Assembly (NCBI GenBank): GCA_910578345.1
Contig: CAJTRA010000002.1
Coordinates: forward strand, 276,681-340,680
Reading direction: 5' to 3'
DNA length: 64,000 nt
Origin: an uncultured Lachnospiraceae bacterium
Lineage (GTDB): Bacteria > Bacillota > Clostridia > Lachnospirales > Lachnospiraceae
The translations under genes and the position numbers were made by a program. The notes beneath the pieces are model-generated. The model searched no databases. It saw nothing but the letters and a program-made list of their open reading frames with translations, and was not told where the DNA came from. Of this stretch, positions 35,575-43,643 are shown piece by piece (position 1 is the stretch's first letter; the number at the start of each line of letters is the position of its first letter).

Positions 35575-36795
35575 TTACCAGCTCTTCTCAAACGTCATAT
35601 TCCAATCCAACCGGAACGGATCATCGGAAGACGCTTTGATCTCCTCATAGATCTCCCGTCGCTCGTCGCTGCTTTCGCCTGCCCAATATTCATACCCAAT
35701 AAAATAGCTTTCCATAAAATCATCCCAGGAATCAAAAGTCTCCTGGATCGTTTCCGCAGTCTCTAACGACTTGTCAAGCGCTTCTTCCTGTGTATAATAA
35801 CCCGCAAGATAATAGTATCCAAGAAGCGACATCGCACGGCTGTAATCCCATCCTGCCATGGCATCAGGCCCATACTGCTCATAAAATGTGAACCAATCCG
35901 CGTAATTGTCTGCCTCTTCCGCATCTACCTCAAAATTCGCCAGGATCACATCGGCCCGCTCCTGTGCAGGCGCATCCGCTACTCCGGCTTCCGCCAGATA
36001 TTCCATCTCTTCTGCAAAAGAAACCCGATGCCCCTCTTCCAGAAGCCAATCCATCGTCTCATCTGCACTTGCACGGTCTGTAACTTCCCACCACTCACTC
36101 AAAAGATTCTGCACGATATTCTTGCTGCCTTCGCCTGCCGTCATTCCGCCAAATATTGTGTAATCCCAGCCATTCACCGCAGTCAGGACGGCACAGGTAT
36201 TATTAAACCACTGAACCGTATCGCTTCCCCCCGCAATAGAGGTATCTTCGACTTCCGGCGCCGTTTCCTGAAAAGAAGCGCACACTTTGTTAAAATATTC
36301 TTCTTTTGCTTCGTTGATCTTTACCGCTGCTAAATAGATAATGCCGTAGTAGGCATACTCTGTCTGCCCATAGAGAATACGCCCGTCCAAAGTCGAATTT
36401 TCAACTGTTATCTTACAACTCTCCGTTTCTGCCACGTCCATACCAGAAACAGACGGACTGTCCACAGGCTGGGACACTGACACCGAATAGGAAGCCTTGA
36501 TCAGCTCTTTAAAGTTATCCATATCACTAATATTATAAATATGTTTTGGCAACTGCGCAACAATGATCTCTTCTGCCCCATTTTCACTGGTCATCGCGAT
36601 CCATCCTTCTGCCGCCCATCTCAAATCCTCTTCTATAATATCTTCATGTTCCACCCATTCTTCATTCATCTGAATGCTTACTGTCTGATCCTTGGACGTA
36701 AATTCCTTCATGACCACTTCCTTACTTCCGCATCCCGCCAGCATTGCCATCAGAGCAAGCACTGCAATGATCCCTTTTTTCCTTCTCCCTCTCAT
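35575..36795 (-). CDS. DUF1266-domain lipoprotein
   Basis: A 406-residue lipoprotein (MRGRRKK start, lipobox LAGC). The N-terminal half resembles a PsbP/LpqN-like stress or uptake domain (QTVSIQMNEEW, then AYYGIIYLAAV); the C-terminal half is a DUF1266 domain, with WDYSRAMSLLGYYYLAGY, interrupted here, typical of that family, and runs of aromatic and acidic residues. The ATG at 36795 follows CAGGAGGG. Function unknown; located outside the membrane. It ends 61 bases before the flavoprotein start. Confidence 0.85.
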   Translation of the reverse strand: MRGRRKKGIIAVLALMAMLAGCGSKEVVMKEFTSKDQTVSIQMNEEWVEHEDIIEEDLRWAAEGWIAMTSENGAEEIIVAQLPKHIYNISDMDNFKELIKASYSVSVSQPVDSPSVSGMDVAETESCKITVENSTLDGRILYGQTEYAYYGIIYLAAVKINEAKEEYFNKVCASFQETAPEVEDTSIAGGSDTVQWFNNTCAVLTAVNGWDYTIFGGMTAGEGSKNIVQNLLSEWWEVTDRASADETMDWLLEEGHRVSFAEEMEYLAEAGVADAPAQERADVILANFEVDAEEADNYADWFTFYEQYGPDAMAGWDYSRAMSLLGYYYLAGYYTQEEALDKSLETAETIQETFDSWDDFMESYFIGYEYWAGESSDERREIYEEIKASSDDPFRLDWNMTFEKSW

Positions 36796-36891
36796 TTTCT
36801 TCCCTCCTGAATCTATTCTTTGAGCAGTTACTGTAAATTGTATCTGCATGGATACCATATTACTGGCCTGTCTCCCCAGATTTTCCGAATT

Positions 36892-37080
36892 CTATCCTTC
36901 TATGACCATGTTCTCCAACGCAAATTCCAAGCACAACTGCATGATCTCATTGCGGGTCCTTCCGGTTTCTTTGGCAACCCGATCTACCTCCTCCACCATA
37001 TCGGACGGCAGTCTCATGGAAATGACTTTTGATTCACTCGTGTATTTCTGAGGATGAATGATCAGCTTTTTCTCTTCCAA
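36892..37080 (-). CDS. Ribbon-helix-helix (CopG/Arc-type) regulator, TTG start
   Basis: A 62-residue protein: a short basic arm, then the RHH fold KVISMRLPSDMVEEVDRVA, with TGRTRNEIMQLCLEFAL as the second helix. The TTG at 37080 is chosen because GGAGG lies nine bases upstream and a near-perfect promoter lies just above. No toxin gene is next to it, so it is not obviously an antitoxin. A 6-2-6 inverted repeat between its -35 and -10 boxes suggests autorepression. Confidence 0.8.
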   Translation of the reverse strand: MEEKKLIIHPQKYTSESKVISMRLPSDMVEEVDRVAKETGRTRNEIMQLCLEFALENMVIEG

Positions 37081-37107
37081 AATTAGACACCTCCATTTAT
37101 GAATACT

Positions 37108-37136
37108 ATTATAATACAAATGTATTCTTGCGTCAA
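37108..37136 (-). promoter_or_regulatory. Promoter of the RHH gene with internal inverted repeat
   Basis: On the minus strand TTGACG (37136-37131) and consensus TATAAT (37113-37108) are 17 bases apart. AATACA-AA-TGTATT (37113-37126) is a perfect inverted repeat inside the spacer and a likely operator, for the RHH protein or the divergent WYL regulator. Confidence 0.78.
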
Positions 37137-37200
37137 CCATACTACCTGTGCTACTATTTTCTAAATAACAGCCTACCAATCGATACATAAGGAGATTTTC

Positions 37201-38118
37201 ATGAAGATAGACAGGCTCATTGGCATCTTATCGATCCTGCTGCAGAAAGACACGGTCACGGCGCCCTATCTGGCCAGGCATTTCGAGGTTTCCAGACGGA
37301 CCATCAACCGTGATATTGAAGATCTATGCAGGGCCGGCATCCCGATCGTGACCAGGCAGGGATCAGGCGGCGGTATTGCTATCATGGAAAACTACCGGAT
37401 GGAGCGTACTCTGCTGACCACCAGGGAAATGCAGGATATCCTGGCCGGGCTGAGAAGTCTCGACAGCATCAACGGCACCAACCGCTACGGCCAGCTTATG
37501 GAGAAGTTATCGACCGGTTCCTCTGATTTCATGTCCGGCGGCCAATCTGTTCTGATCGACCTGTCCTCCTGGTACAAAGATGCTCTTGCTCCCAGAATCG
37601 AACAGATCCGCCACGCGATCGACAACTGCCTGGAACTGGAATTTATCTACTACAGTCCTTCCGGAGAAAGCGCCAGAACGATCGAGCCATATTATCTGAT
37701 CTTCCGGTGGTCAAGCTGGTATGTGTGGGGATGGTGTAAGACACGTGAAGATTTCAGACTATTCAAGTTAAATCGTATGGACAAACTGCAGATCTCTGAT
37801 CTGTCCTTTGTGAAAAGACCTGTTCCATTGCCGGATCTGAAAACCGAGCGGATCTTTCCCGGCGGCATCCGCGTAAAAGCTCTGTTTTCTGCCGAATGTA
37901 AATGGCGTCTGGTGGAAGAATTCGGAATAAATTGTTTTACCCGGCAGGAAGACGGAAAACTATTGTTCCATGCAGATTATACCCATAAAGAAAACCTGGT
38001 CACGTGGCTTCTCACCTTCCGCGACCAGGTAGAACTTCTGGAACCGATAGAAATAAGAGAAGAACTGCAGGCGGCATTGATCAACACTCTGAAGATCTAT
38101 GCTCATAATAATCCTTAA
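37201..38118 (+). CDS. WYL-domain transcriptional regulator (YafY/DeoR-like HTH)
   Basis: A 305-residue regulator: N-terminal HTH_11 winged helix (1-60, including FEVSRRTINRDIEDL), a linker, then a WYL domain (about 140-220) with WYVWGWCKTREDFRLFKLNR, interrupted here, and a C-terminal WCX extension. Such regulators bind small ligands or nucleic acids through the WYL fold. RBS AAGGAG precedes the ATG. It is divergent from the RHH gene and its last 38 bases overlap the 3' end of nifU on the other strand. Confidence 0.92.
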   Translation: MKIDRLIGILSILLQKDTVTAPYLARHFEVSRRTINRDIEDLCRAGIPIVTRQGSGGGIAIMENYRMERTLLTTREMQDILAGLRSLDSINGTNRYGQLMEKLSTGSSDFMSGGQSVLIDLSSWYKDALAPRIEQIRHAIDNCLELEFIYYSPSGESARTIEPYYLIFRWSSWYVWGWCKTREDFRLFKLNRMDKLQISDLSFVKRPVPLPDLKTERIFPGGIRVKALFSAECKWRLVEEFGINCFTRQEDGKLLFHADYTHKENLVTWLLTFRDQVELLEPIEIREELQAALINTLKIYAHNNP

Positions 38119-38464
38119 CTGCTGCCCTCACTGCCTCTTCTGCCAGCACAGAACAATGCACCTTATGTGCCGGCAGACCGCCCAGGGCTTCTGTAACCGC
38201 CTGGTTCGTTAACTTCAAAACTTCTGAAACCGGCTTTCCCTTAATCATTTCCGTCGCCATGGAACTGGATGCGATCGCAGAGCCGCAGCCAAAAGTCTCA
38301 AACTTGACATCCGTCACAACCTCATCCTCGATCTTTAGATAGATCTTCATGATATCGCCGCATTTGGCATTGCCGACTTCTCCCACGCCATCTGCATTTT
38401 CTATCGCTCCAACATTCCGTGGATTTCTGAAGTGATCCATTACCTTTTCACTGTATAATGCCAT
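38081..38464 (-). CDS. nifU: Iron-sulfur cluster scaffold NifU/IscU
   Basis: A 127-residue U-type scaffold on which [2Fe-2S] and [4Fe-4S] clusters are built. The three cluster cysteines are Cys35 (in AKCGD), Cys60 (FGCGSA) and Cys104 (VHCSV). The start (MALYSEKVMDHF) is the family N-terminus and lies 83 bases after nifS; the longer open frame overlaps nifS and is not used. Part of a minimal nifS-nifU operon under an Rrf2-type regulator, as usual in Clostridia. Confidence 0.96.
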   Translation of the reverse strand: MALYSEKVMDHFRNPRNVGAIENADGVGEVGNAKCGDIMKIYLKIEDEVVTDVKFETFGCGSAIASSSMATEMIKGKPVSEVLKLTNQAVTEALGGLPAHKVHCSVLAEEAVRAAVKDYYEHRSSEC

Positions 38465-38547
38465 ACTTGTCTTCCTTCCTTTTCTATCTTGAGAATCACT
38501 CTGTCTGTAGTATCTCTGATCCGTCCTGCGCTGTGTGCAAACAATCT

Positions 38548-39735
38548 CTATGGAAGAAGAAACTCTCGCCTCCCACTGATCTTGTCCTTCCACAGAGGCG
38601 ACATGTTCCGCAGATAATCGACCGCCTCCGGCACTACCCGCAATATTTCCTCTATCTCTTCTTCTGTATGATCCGCACTCAGCGAAAGCCGCAGAGAACC
38701 ATGTGCTATTTCATGAGGCCTGCCGATCGCCAACAGGACATGACTGGGATCAAGCGATCCGGAAGTACAGGCGGAACCGGAGGAAGCACAGATGCCTCTG
38801 TCGTCCAGCAGCAGAAGCAGACTCTCCCCTTCGATTCCTTCGAAACATAAATGGACATTGCCAGGCAGGCGGTTTTGCATATCTCCGTTTACTGTAGAAT
38901 GGGGAATCCTGGAAAGTCCTTCCAGAAGACGATTCCGCATCCTGCATAATCGTTCTGTATAGACATCTATATTCGCACAGGATTCTTCCAATGCCGCCGC
39001 CATACCCATGATCGCAGGCATATTCTCCGTTCCGCCACGCTTCCCCCGTTCCTGCGCGCCGCCTTCGATCAGGTTTGTCAATGGAATGCCTTTTCTCGCA
39101 TATAACGCCCCTATGCCTTTTGGACCATGGAATTTATGGGCTGAAAGAGAAAGCATGTCAATATTTTCCTCTTCGACATTGATGGCCAGATGTCCTGCTG
39201 CCTGCACCGCGTCCGTGTGAAACAAGACCCCTTTGTTCCTGCATACGGCGCCGATCTCGGAAATTGGCATAACAGAGCCGATCTCATTATTGGCATACAT
39301 AATCGTCACAAGACAGGTGTCTTCCCGTATCGCCTCCGCTACCTGCTCCGGATAGATCATACCATTCCCGTGAACATCCAAAAGCTCAACCTCAAATCCT
39401 TCTTTCTCTAATCGCTTCAGTGTATGCAGCACTGCATGATGCTCAAATGCCGATGAAATGATATGTCTTTTCCCGGATCTTTCTCCGATTCTGGCTGCCG
39501 AGATAATTGCCTGGTTGTCCGCCTCACTGCCGCCGGAAGTGAAATAGATTTCCTGGGACGTGGCATGAATGCAGCCGGCAATGCGTTCTCTGGCAGATTG
39601 CAGCGCCTCCGCCGCTCTCTGTCCGGCCTCATACAAGCTGGAAGGATTGCCCCAGATTTCTTCCATATAAGGCAGCATTGCATCAATAGCCGTCCTGCTC
39701 ATTTTTGTTGTCGCCGCATTGTCTGCATAGATCAT
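38548..39735 (-). CDS. nifS: Cysteine desulfurase NifS/IscS
   Basis: A 395-residue PLP enzyme that takes sulfur from cysteine for Fe-S clusters and thiolation. Visible features: YADNAATTKM start, SEADNQAI, the PLP lysine in SLSAHKFHGPKG and the mobile catalytic loop CASSGSACTSGS. The ATG at 39735 is taken because it yields the family start; an alternative ATG at 39747 has no better ribosome-binding site. Divergent from the Rrf2 regulator across a 130-180-base control region. Confidence 0.96.
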   Translation of the reverse strand: MIYADNAATTKMSRTAIDAMLPYMEEIWGNPSSLYEAGQRAAEALQSARERIAGCIHATSQEIYFTSGGSEADNQAIISAARIGERSGKRHIISSAFEHHAVLHTLKRLEKEGFEVELLDVHGNGMIYPEQVAEAIREDTCLVTIMYANNEIGSVMPISEIGAVCRNKGVLFHTDAVQAAGHLAINVEEENIDMLSLSAHKFHGPKGIGALYARKGIPLTNLIEGGAQERGKRGGTENMPAIMGMAAALEESCANIDVYTERLCRMRNRLLEGLSRIPHSTVNGDMQNRLPGNVHLCFEGIEGESLLLLLDDRGICASSGSACTSGSLDPSHVLLAIGRPHEIAHGSLRLSLSADHTEEEIEEILRVVPEAVDYLRNMSPLWKDKISGRREFLLP

Positions 39736-39800
39736 CGTCCTGACCATACCTTTCTTTCTTATTTTCATCGATGATTTCATATGATTTATTTCCTGAATAG

Positions 39801-39829
39801 AGAATACTTTATTTTACCTATTTTGTCAA
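39801..39829 (-). promoter_or_regulatory. Promoter of nifS-nifU
   Basis: On the minus strand consensus TTGACA (39829-39824) and TATTCT (39806-39801) are 17 bases apart. The -35 box lies inside the first inverted repeat (39816-39834). Confidence 0.75.
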
Positions 39830-39834
39830 TAGGT
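39816..39834. promoter_or_regulatory. Inverted repeat 1, probable Rrf2/IscR-like operator at nifS
   Basis: ACCTATT-TTGTC-AATAGGT is a perfect 7-bp inverted repeat overlapping the nifS -35 box; binding there would block nifS transcription. Confidence 0.65.
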
Positions 39835-39858
39835 TAATTGGTAATTCATTTTATCATC

Positions 39859-39888
39859 TTGAATTTCCCTATTACCTTGTACTATAAT
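39859..39888 (+). promoter_or_regulatory. Promoter of the Rrf2 regulator
   Basis: TTGAAT (39859-39864) and consensus TATAAT (39883-39888) are 18 bases apart, about 20 bases before the regulator's ribosome-binding site GGAGG. Confidence 0.72.
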
Positions 39889-39891
39889 AGG
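39868..39891. promoter_or_regulatory. Inverted repeat 2, probable autoregulatory operator
   Basis: CCTATTA and TAATAGG form a perfect 7-bp inverted repeat across the regulator's -10 box. Its half-site CCTATT is shared with repeat 1, but the spacing differs (10 instead of 5 bases). Confidence 0.6.
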
Positions 39892-39913
39892 TTTATAGAA
39901 TTGGAGGTTTGTC

Positions 39914-40366
39914 ATGATTTCAACCAAAGGAAGATACGCTCTGCGTGTTATGCTTGATCTCGCACAGCAGGATCCCAACTGTTTCACGCCATTAGATGAA
40001 ATTGCATCCAGACAGGGAATCTCTAAGAAATATTTAGAGATTATCTTAAAAGTTCTCGTCCAGGAAAAATTACTGAAAGGACTGCGCGGCAAAGGCGGTG
40101 GTTATAAACTGACCCGTCTTCCACAATCATACACTGTCGGCGAGATCCTGGAACTGACGGAGGGCAGTCTTGCTACAGTGGCCTGCCTGCAGGCCGATAC
40201 AGAACTCTGTGAAAGAGCAGACACCTGCCTTACCCTGCCAATGTGGAAACAATATGATAAGATGGTGCATGATTTCTTCTATCAAATCACTCTGGAAGAT
40301 TTGCTAAACGGAAAGATCACTGCCGATCCTAATAACATGTGGTTCAGCCGGACGCGCCTGGTATGA
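39914..40366 (+). CDS. Rrf2 family regulator with IscR-like cluster cysteines
   Basis: A 150-residue winged-helix protein starting MISTKGRYALRVMLDLA, with GISKKYLEIILK as recognition region and the wing GLRGKGGGYKL. Cys91, Cys99 and Cys105 are spaced as the [2Fe-2S] ligands of IscR, so it probably senses Fe-S supply. It is divergent from nifS-nifU and both promoters carry matching inverted repeats, making autoregulation and control of the Fe-S operon likely. Confidence 0.92.
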   Translation: MISTKGRYALRVMLDLAQQDPNCFTPLDEIASRQGISKKYLEIILKVLVQEKLLKGLRGKGGGYKLTRLPQSYTVGEILELTEGSLATVACLQADTELCERADTCLTLPMWKQYDKMVHDFFYQITLEDLLNGKITADPNNMWFSRTRLV

Positions 40367-40594
40367 TATGCTTCTCCCAAGAGCCGCTGTAAGCAGCAAG
40401 GCAAACATCAAATGGATGTTTCGTATCCGTCTGACTCATTGCCCGCGGAAATAAAATTTTATCTGCAATAAACACGACATATAGATGTCATGTTCGATAT
40501 GGTACACTGTCTGTATTAATAGAAGCTTTTGCAGAACCGAAAGCACAATTTCCAATACCGTAAATGATAAAAGACACAAAGGAGAATTTCCGCT

Positions 40595-40960
40595 ATGAAA
40601 TACCCATGGATTGATGAATATCTGTTGAAGAAACGAAGCGTCACCAAAGATCTGCAGGCCGACTGGAATTGGATCCGCTATCATATTGGCGGCAGGATGT
40701 TCGCCGCAGTCTGCCTGGATTCGGAAGAGAAACCTTATTATATCACTCTGAAACTGGAACCTGAGGAGGGCAGTTTTCTGCGAACGCAGTATGAAGATAT
40801 CCTTCCCGGATTCTACATGAACAAAATGCACTGGAATTCTATCCGGCCGGACGGCGCCGTTCCTGACGACTTGTTGAAAGACTTGTTGGATAAGTCCTAC
40901 CATCTCGTATTAAAAAGCAGGAATTTGAGGCTACCATACAAGAACGTGTCCGCAATTTAA
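40595..40960 (+). CDS. MmcQ/YjbR family protein
   Basis: A 121-residue protein of the YjbR fold (CyaY-like), with WNWIRYHIGGRMFA, ITLKLEPEEG and the late MNKMHWNSI and LDKSYHLVLKS stretch. Members are described as DNA-binding by structure; the cellular role is unclear. The start follows AAGGAG. The last 15 residues do not resemble the usual Lys/Gly-rich end, which could be a natural variant or a late frameshift. Confidence 0.88.
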   Translation: MKYPWIDEYLLKKRSVTKDLQADWNWIRYHIGGRMFAAVCLDSEEKPYYITLKLEPEEGSFLRTQYEDILPGFYMNKMHWNSIRPDGAVPDDLLKDLLDKSYHLVLKSRNLRLPYKNVSAI

Positions 40961-41039
40961 GAGATGATCCGATCTGAACGGATCTGCTCAAAATATGCTG
41001 TCCATTCGAGAAAAGTGCAAGCAAAGGAGTATCATAACG

Positions 41040-41666
41040 ATGGCATTTGACTATAAGAAAGAATATAAGGAGTTTTACCTGCCGCCGAAAAAACCTGGCA
41101 TCATTGAAATTCCAGAAATGAATTACATTGCTGTCAGAGGACATGGTGATCCCAATGAACCGGACGGTGCATATAAAACGGCGATCGGTCTTCTCTATGC
41201 CATTGCTTTCACAATCAAGATGAGCGATAAGGGCCATCATAAGATTAACGGTTACTTCTCTTATGTAGTTCCGCCACTGGAGGGCTTATGGCAGCAGTCC
41301 GGCTGTGACCGGATCGATTACTCCCGTAAGGAAGACTTTGAATGGATCTCCATGATCCGCCTGCCGGAATTCGTAACCAGGGAAGAATTTGACTGGGCGA
41401 TCCGCGAAGCTGCGCAGAAAAAACAGAGTGATTTTTCCAAAGTGGAATTCTTTTCCTACCGGGAAGGTCTTTGTGTGCAGTGCATGCACATTGGCAGCTA
41501 TGACAAGGAGCCTGCAACGATAGAGCAAATGGAACAGTATGCCGAACAAAACGGGTACATCATTGATCTTTCTGACACCCGCTTCCACCATGAAATCTAT
41601 CTAAGTGATCCGAGACGGGCTGCCGTTGAGAAACTGCGTACCGTGATCAGGCACCCTGTCAGATGA
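41040..41666 (+). CDS. GyrI-like small-molecule-binding domain protein
   Basis: A 208-residue single-domain protein of the GyrI-like/SOUL-type fold: MAFDYKKEYKEFYLPPKKP start, YIAVRGHGDPN, then FEWISMIRLPEFV and CVQCMHIGSYDKEPATI, all typical of this family. Relatives bind or hydrolyse small cyclic compounds. The ATG at 41040 is preceded by AAAGGAG; the longer frame lacks a site. It may be co-transcribed with the MmcQ-like gene (79-base gap). Confidence 0.88.
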   Translation: MAFDYKKEYKEFYLPPKKPGIIEIPEMNYIAVRGHGDPNEPDGAYKTAIGLLYAIAFTIKMSDKGHHKINGYFSYVVPPLEGLWQQSGCDRIDYSRKEDFEWISMIRLPEFVTREEFDWAIREAAQKKQSDFSKVEFFSYREGLCVQCMHIGSYDKEPATIEQMEQYAEQNGYIIDLSDTRFHHEIYLSDPRRAAVEKLRTVIRHPVR

Positions 41667-41704
41667 CGGTCGAATGATTAGGTAAAAAATTTCTCTTAAA
41701 AACA

Positions 41705-41734
41705 TTGACAAAACCTGCACAAATATTGTATTAT
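41705..41734 (+). promoter_or_regulatory. Promoter of tRNA-Pro
   Basis: Consensus TTGACA (41705-41710) and TATTAT (41729-41734) are 18 bases apart and end 17 bases before the tRNA. Confidence 0.72.
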
Positions 41735-41751
41735 TTTAGTTGTTCGTAATT

Positions 41752-41825
41752 CGAAGCGTGGCTCAGTTTGGTAGAGCGCTGCGTTCGGGACGCAGAGGTC
41801 GCAGGTTCAAATCCTGTCGCTTCGA
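41752..41825 (+). tRNA. tRNA-Pro (anticodon CGG)
   Basis: A 74-base cloverleaf: acceptor CGAAGCG/CGCTTCG, D-arm GCTCAGTTTGGTAGAGC, anticodon stem CTGCG/CGCAG around loop TTCGGGA (anticodon CGG, reading CCG) and T-arm GCAGG-TTCAAAT-CCTGT, discriminator A. The 3' CCA is not encoded. It has its own promoter and terminator. Confidence 0.95.
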
Positions 41826-41842
41826 CTATAAGATGAAGTAAA

Positions 41843-41874
41843 ACATCAGGTCACTTGAAGATCTGGTGTTTTTT
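41843..41874 (+). terminator. Terminator after tRNA-Pro
   Basis: ACATCAG pairs with CTGGTGT (one G-U pair) across a 13-base loop and is followed by six T. Confidence 0.8.
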
Positions 41875-41934
41875 GATACCTTTCTAACAGTATCATAACT
41901 TTCTTAAACTCCTCAAAGAATTCCCATCCAAACA

Positions 41935-41963
41935 TTGACATTCTTATCTTTTCAGATTATAAC
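41935..41963 (+). promoter_or_regulatory. Promoter of the cation:proton antiporter gene
   Basis: Consensus TTGACA (41935-41940) and TATAAC (41958-41963) are 17 bases apart, giving a very short leader before the ATG at 41989. Confidence 0.75.
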
Positions 41964-41988
41964 TATGTATGGAAACGGAGGGATTATT

Positions 41989-43179
41989 ATGGAATCATAC
42001 GAAATTTTAAGAGATCTTGCTATCATTCTGCTCTTTGCCAAATGTTTTGGCATTCTGGCAAGGAAATTCAAAGCGCCGCAGGTTGTCGGTCAGATCATTG
42101 CCGGGTTGTTAGTGGGGCCTTGTGTGTTTGGCTGGATCACGCAGACGGAATTTATCACGCAGATGGCAGAAGTCGGCGTGATCATATTGATGTTTTCTGT
42201 AGGGCTGGAATCTGACCTGAAGGAACTGATCAAGACAGGTCCGATCGCTCTGTTAATTGCCTGTGCCGGCGTCTTTGTTCCTCTTGTGCTCGGCGCACTT
42301 CTATACATGGGATTTTACGGGGCTGCCCCCTGGGGAAGCGAGAACTTCTATAAGGCTGTCTTCATCGGTACGATCATGACGGCCACCAGTGTCAGTATCA
42401 CAGTCGCCTCCTTGCAGGAACTTGGCAAGATCAAGAGTAAGGTCGGCACTACCATTGTCAGTGCCGCAATCATCGACGACGTCATCGGTATCATTGTTTT
42501 GACATTTGTGATTGGATTTAAGAATCCGGATTCGAATCCACTCATGGTCATTGTCAAGACGATCGCTTTCTTTGCCGTGGCGATCGTAGGCGGATTTCTT
42601 TTCTACAAGCTGTTTCTTACGCTGGATAACCGCTATCCGCACACGAGACGTGTTCCGATCATTGGAGTGGCTTTCTGTTTTGCCCTGTCCTATATTGCCG
42701 AGAGATATTTTGGCATCGCCGATATTACTGGTGCTTATGTAGCCGGCGTTATCCTCTGCAGCTTAAGCGACAACGAATACATAAAGCGCAAAGTCGATGT
42801 CAGTTCTTATATGTTCTTCGGTCCGGTCTTCTTCGCGAGCATCGGCCTGAAAACAACCTTTAACAGTATGAATGGCAGACTCTTCGCCTTTTGTATCTGC
42901 TTCGTGATCGTTGCACTGGTCGCTAAGATCATCGGCTGCGGACTGGTCAGTAAACTATGCAAATACAATCTGGGGGATTCCCTGAAGATAGGCGTTGGAA
43001 TGATGACCCGCGGTGAAGTCGCGTTGATCGTTGCACAAAAGGGTCTTGCCGCCGGACTGCTGACAGCAGACTACTTCACGGCAGTCATCCTGCTGATCCT
43101 CGTATCATCGATCGCGACACCGATCGTCCTGAAACTGCTCTACACACGGGATGAGAAAAAGGGAATCGTTCACGTCTGA
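41989..43179 (+). CDS. Cation:proton antiporter (CPA2/Kef-type)
   Basis: A 396-residue membrane protein with about twelve hydrophobic helices. FGILARKFKAPQVVGQIIAGLLVGP marks the CPA2 N-terminus (its core is APQVVGQI), IIDDVIGIIVL carries the ion-binding Asp pair, and GMMTRGEVALIVA is the conserved late helix. No C-terminal RCK/TrkA-N domain is present, unlike KefB/C. Exchanges Na+ or K+ for H+. The ATG follows GGAGGG. Single-gene unit with its own promoter and terminator. Confidence 0.94.
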   Translation: MESYEILRDLAIILLFAKCFGILARKFKAPQVVGQIIAGLLVGPCVFGWITQTEFITQMAEVGVIILMFSVGLESDLKELIKTGPIALLIACAGVFVPLVLGALLYMGFYGAAPWGSENFYKAVFIGTIMTATSVSITVASLQELGKIKSKVGTTIVSAAIIDDVIGIIVLTFVIGFKNPDSNPLMVIVKTIAFFAVAIVGGFLFYKLFLTLDNRYPHTRRVPIIGVAFCFALSYIAERYFGIADITGAYVAGVILCSLSDNEYIKRKVDVSSYMFFGPVFFASIGLKTTFNSMNGRLFAFCICFVIVALVAKIIGCGLVSKLCKYNLGDSLKIGVGMMTRGEVALIVAQKGLAAGLLTADYFTAVILLILVSSIATPIVLKLLYTRDEKKGIVHV

Positions 43180-43189
43180 TCGTGCTATC

Positions 43190-43284
43190 AAAATCCCGCT
43201 GTCTGCAATGCGTAATGATTCAACCTGCACTTTTGAGAAAAAGCGTCAGGATTGAAAATACAGCAGACAGCGGGATTTTTGTTT
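43190..43284 (+). terminator. Long-loop stem after the antiporter gene
   Basis: AAAATCCCGCTGTCTGC (43190-43206) and its exact complement (43263-43279) form a perfect 17-bp stem followed by a T-rich stretch. The loop is unusually long, 56 bases. The stem also reads as a terminator for the convergent trxA unit. Confidence 0.7.
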
Positions 43285-43300
43285 TCATAGACAAGAAAGG

Positions 43301-43621
43301 CTATGACAATACCTTCTTGATCTCTGCCTCCAGCTCTTCTTTCGGCATCGCACCCACCATGGTCGCCACATCCTGCCCATTCACAAAAATCTTCATCGTC
43401 GGGATCGACATAACGCGGTACATTCTGGCAAGACCATCTTCTTCATCAATGTTGCATTTCCCAACTTTGACTTTGCCGTCGTAGTTTTCCGCCAACTGCG
43501 CGATCACGGGCGCCATCATCTTACAGGGACCGCACCAGTCTGCATAGAAATCTACCAGTACCGGAATCTGTGCCTCCAATACCTCTTTTTCGAAATTAGC
43601 TGTTGTGAATTTGTGTTCCAT
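43301..43621 (-). CDS. trxA: Thioredoxin
   Basis: A 106-residue thioredoxin with the redox site WCGPCK (Cys30, Cys33) and the cis-proline loop MSIPTM. It reduces protein disulfides in the cytoplasm. It follows trmB by 22 bases and is probably co-transcribed with it. Confidence 0.96.
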   Translation of the reverse strand: MEHKFTTANFEKEVLEAQIPVLVDFYADWCGPCKMMAPVIAQLAENYDGKVKVGKCNIDEEDGLARMYRVMSIPTMKIFVNGQDVATMVGAMPKEELEAEIKKVLS

Positions 43622-43643
43622 TCTGTTTTCCTCCTTTTGCTTT

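Noticed and set aside
36892..37080. RHH protein as antitoxin of a toxin-antitoxin pair
   Set aside because: The neighbours are a DUF1266 lipoprotein and a divergent WYL regulator; no small toxin-like gene adjoins it.
40960..41000. Possible frameshift at the end of the MmcQ-like gene
   Set aside because: The unusual last 15 residues are only suggestive; length is normal and no continuation in another frame is clear.
43182..43484. Plus-strand open frame of 100 codons
   Set aside because: It spans the long-loop stem and the antisense of trxA; no family features.
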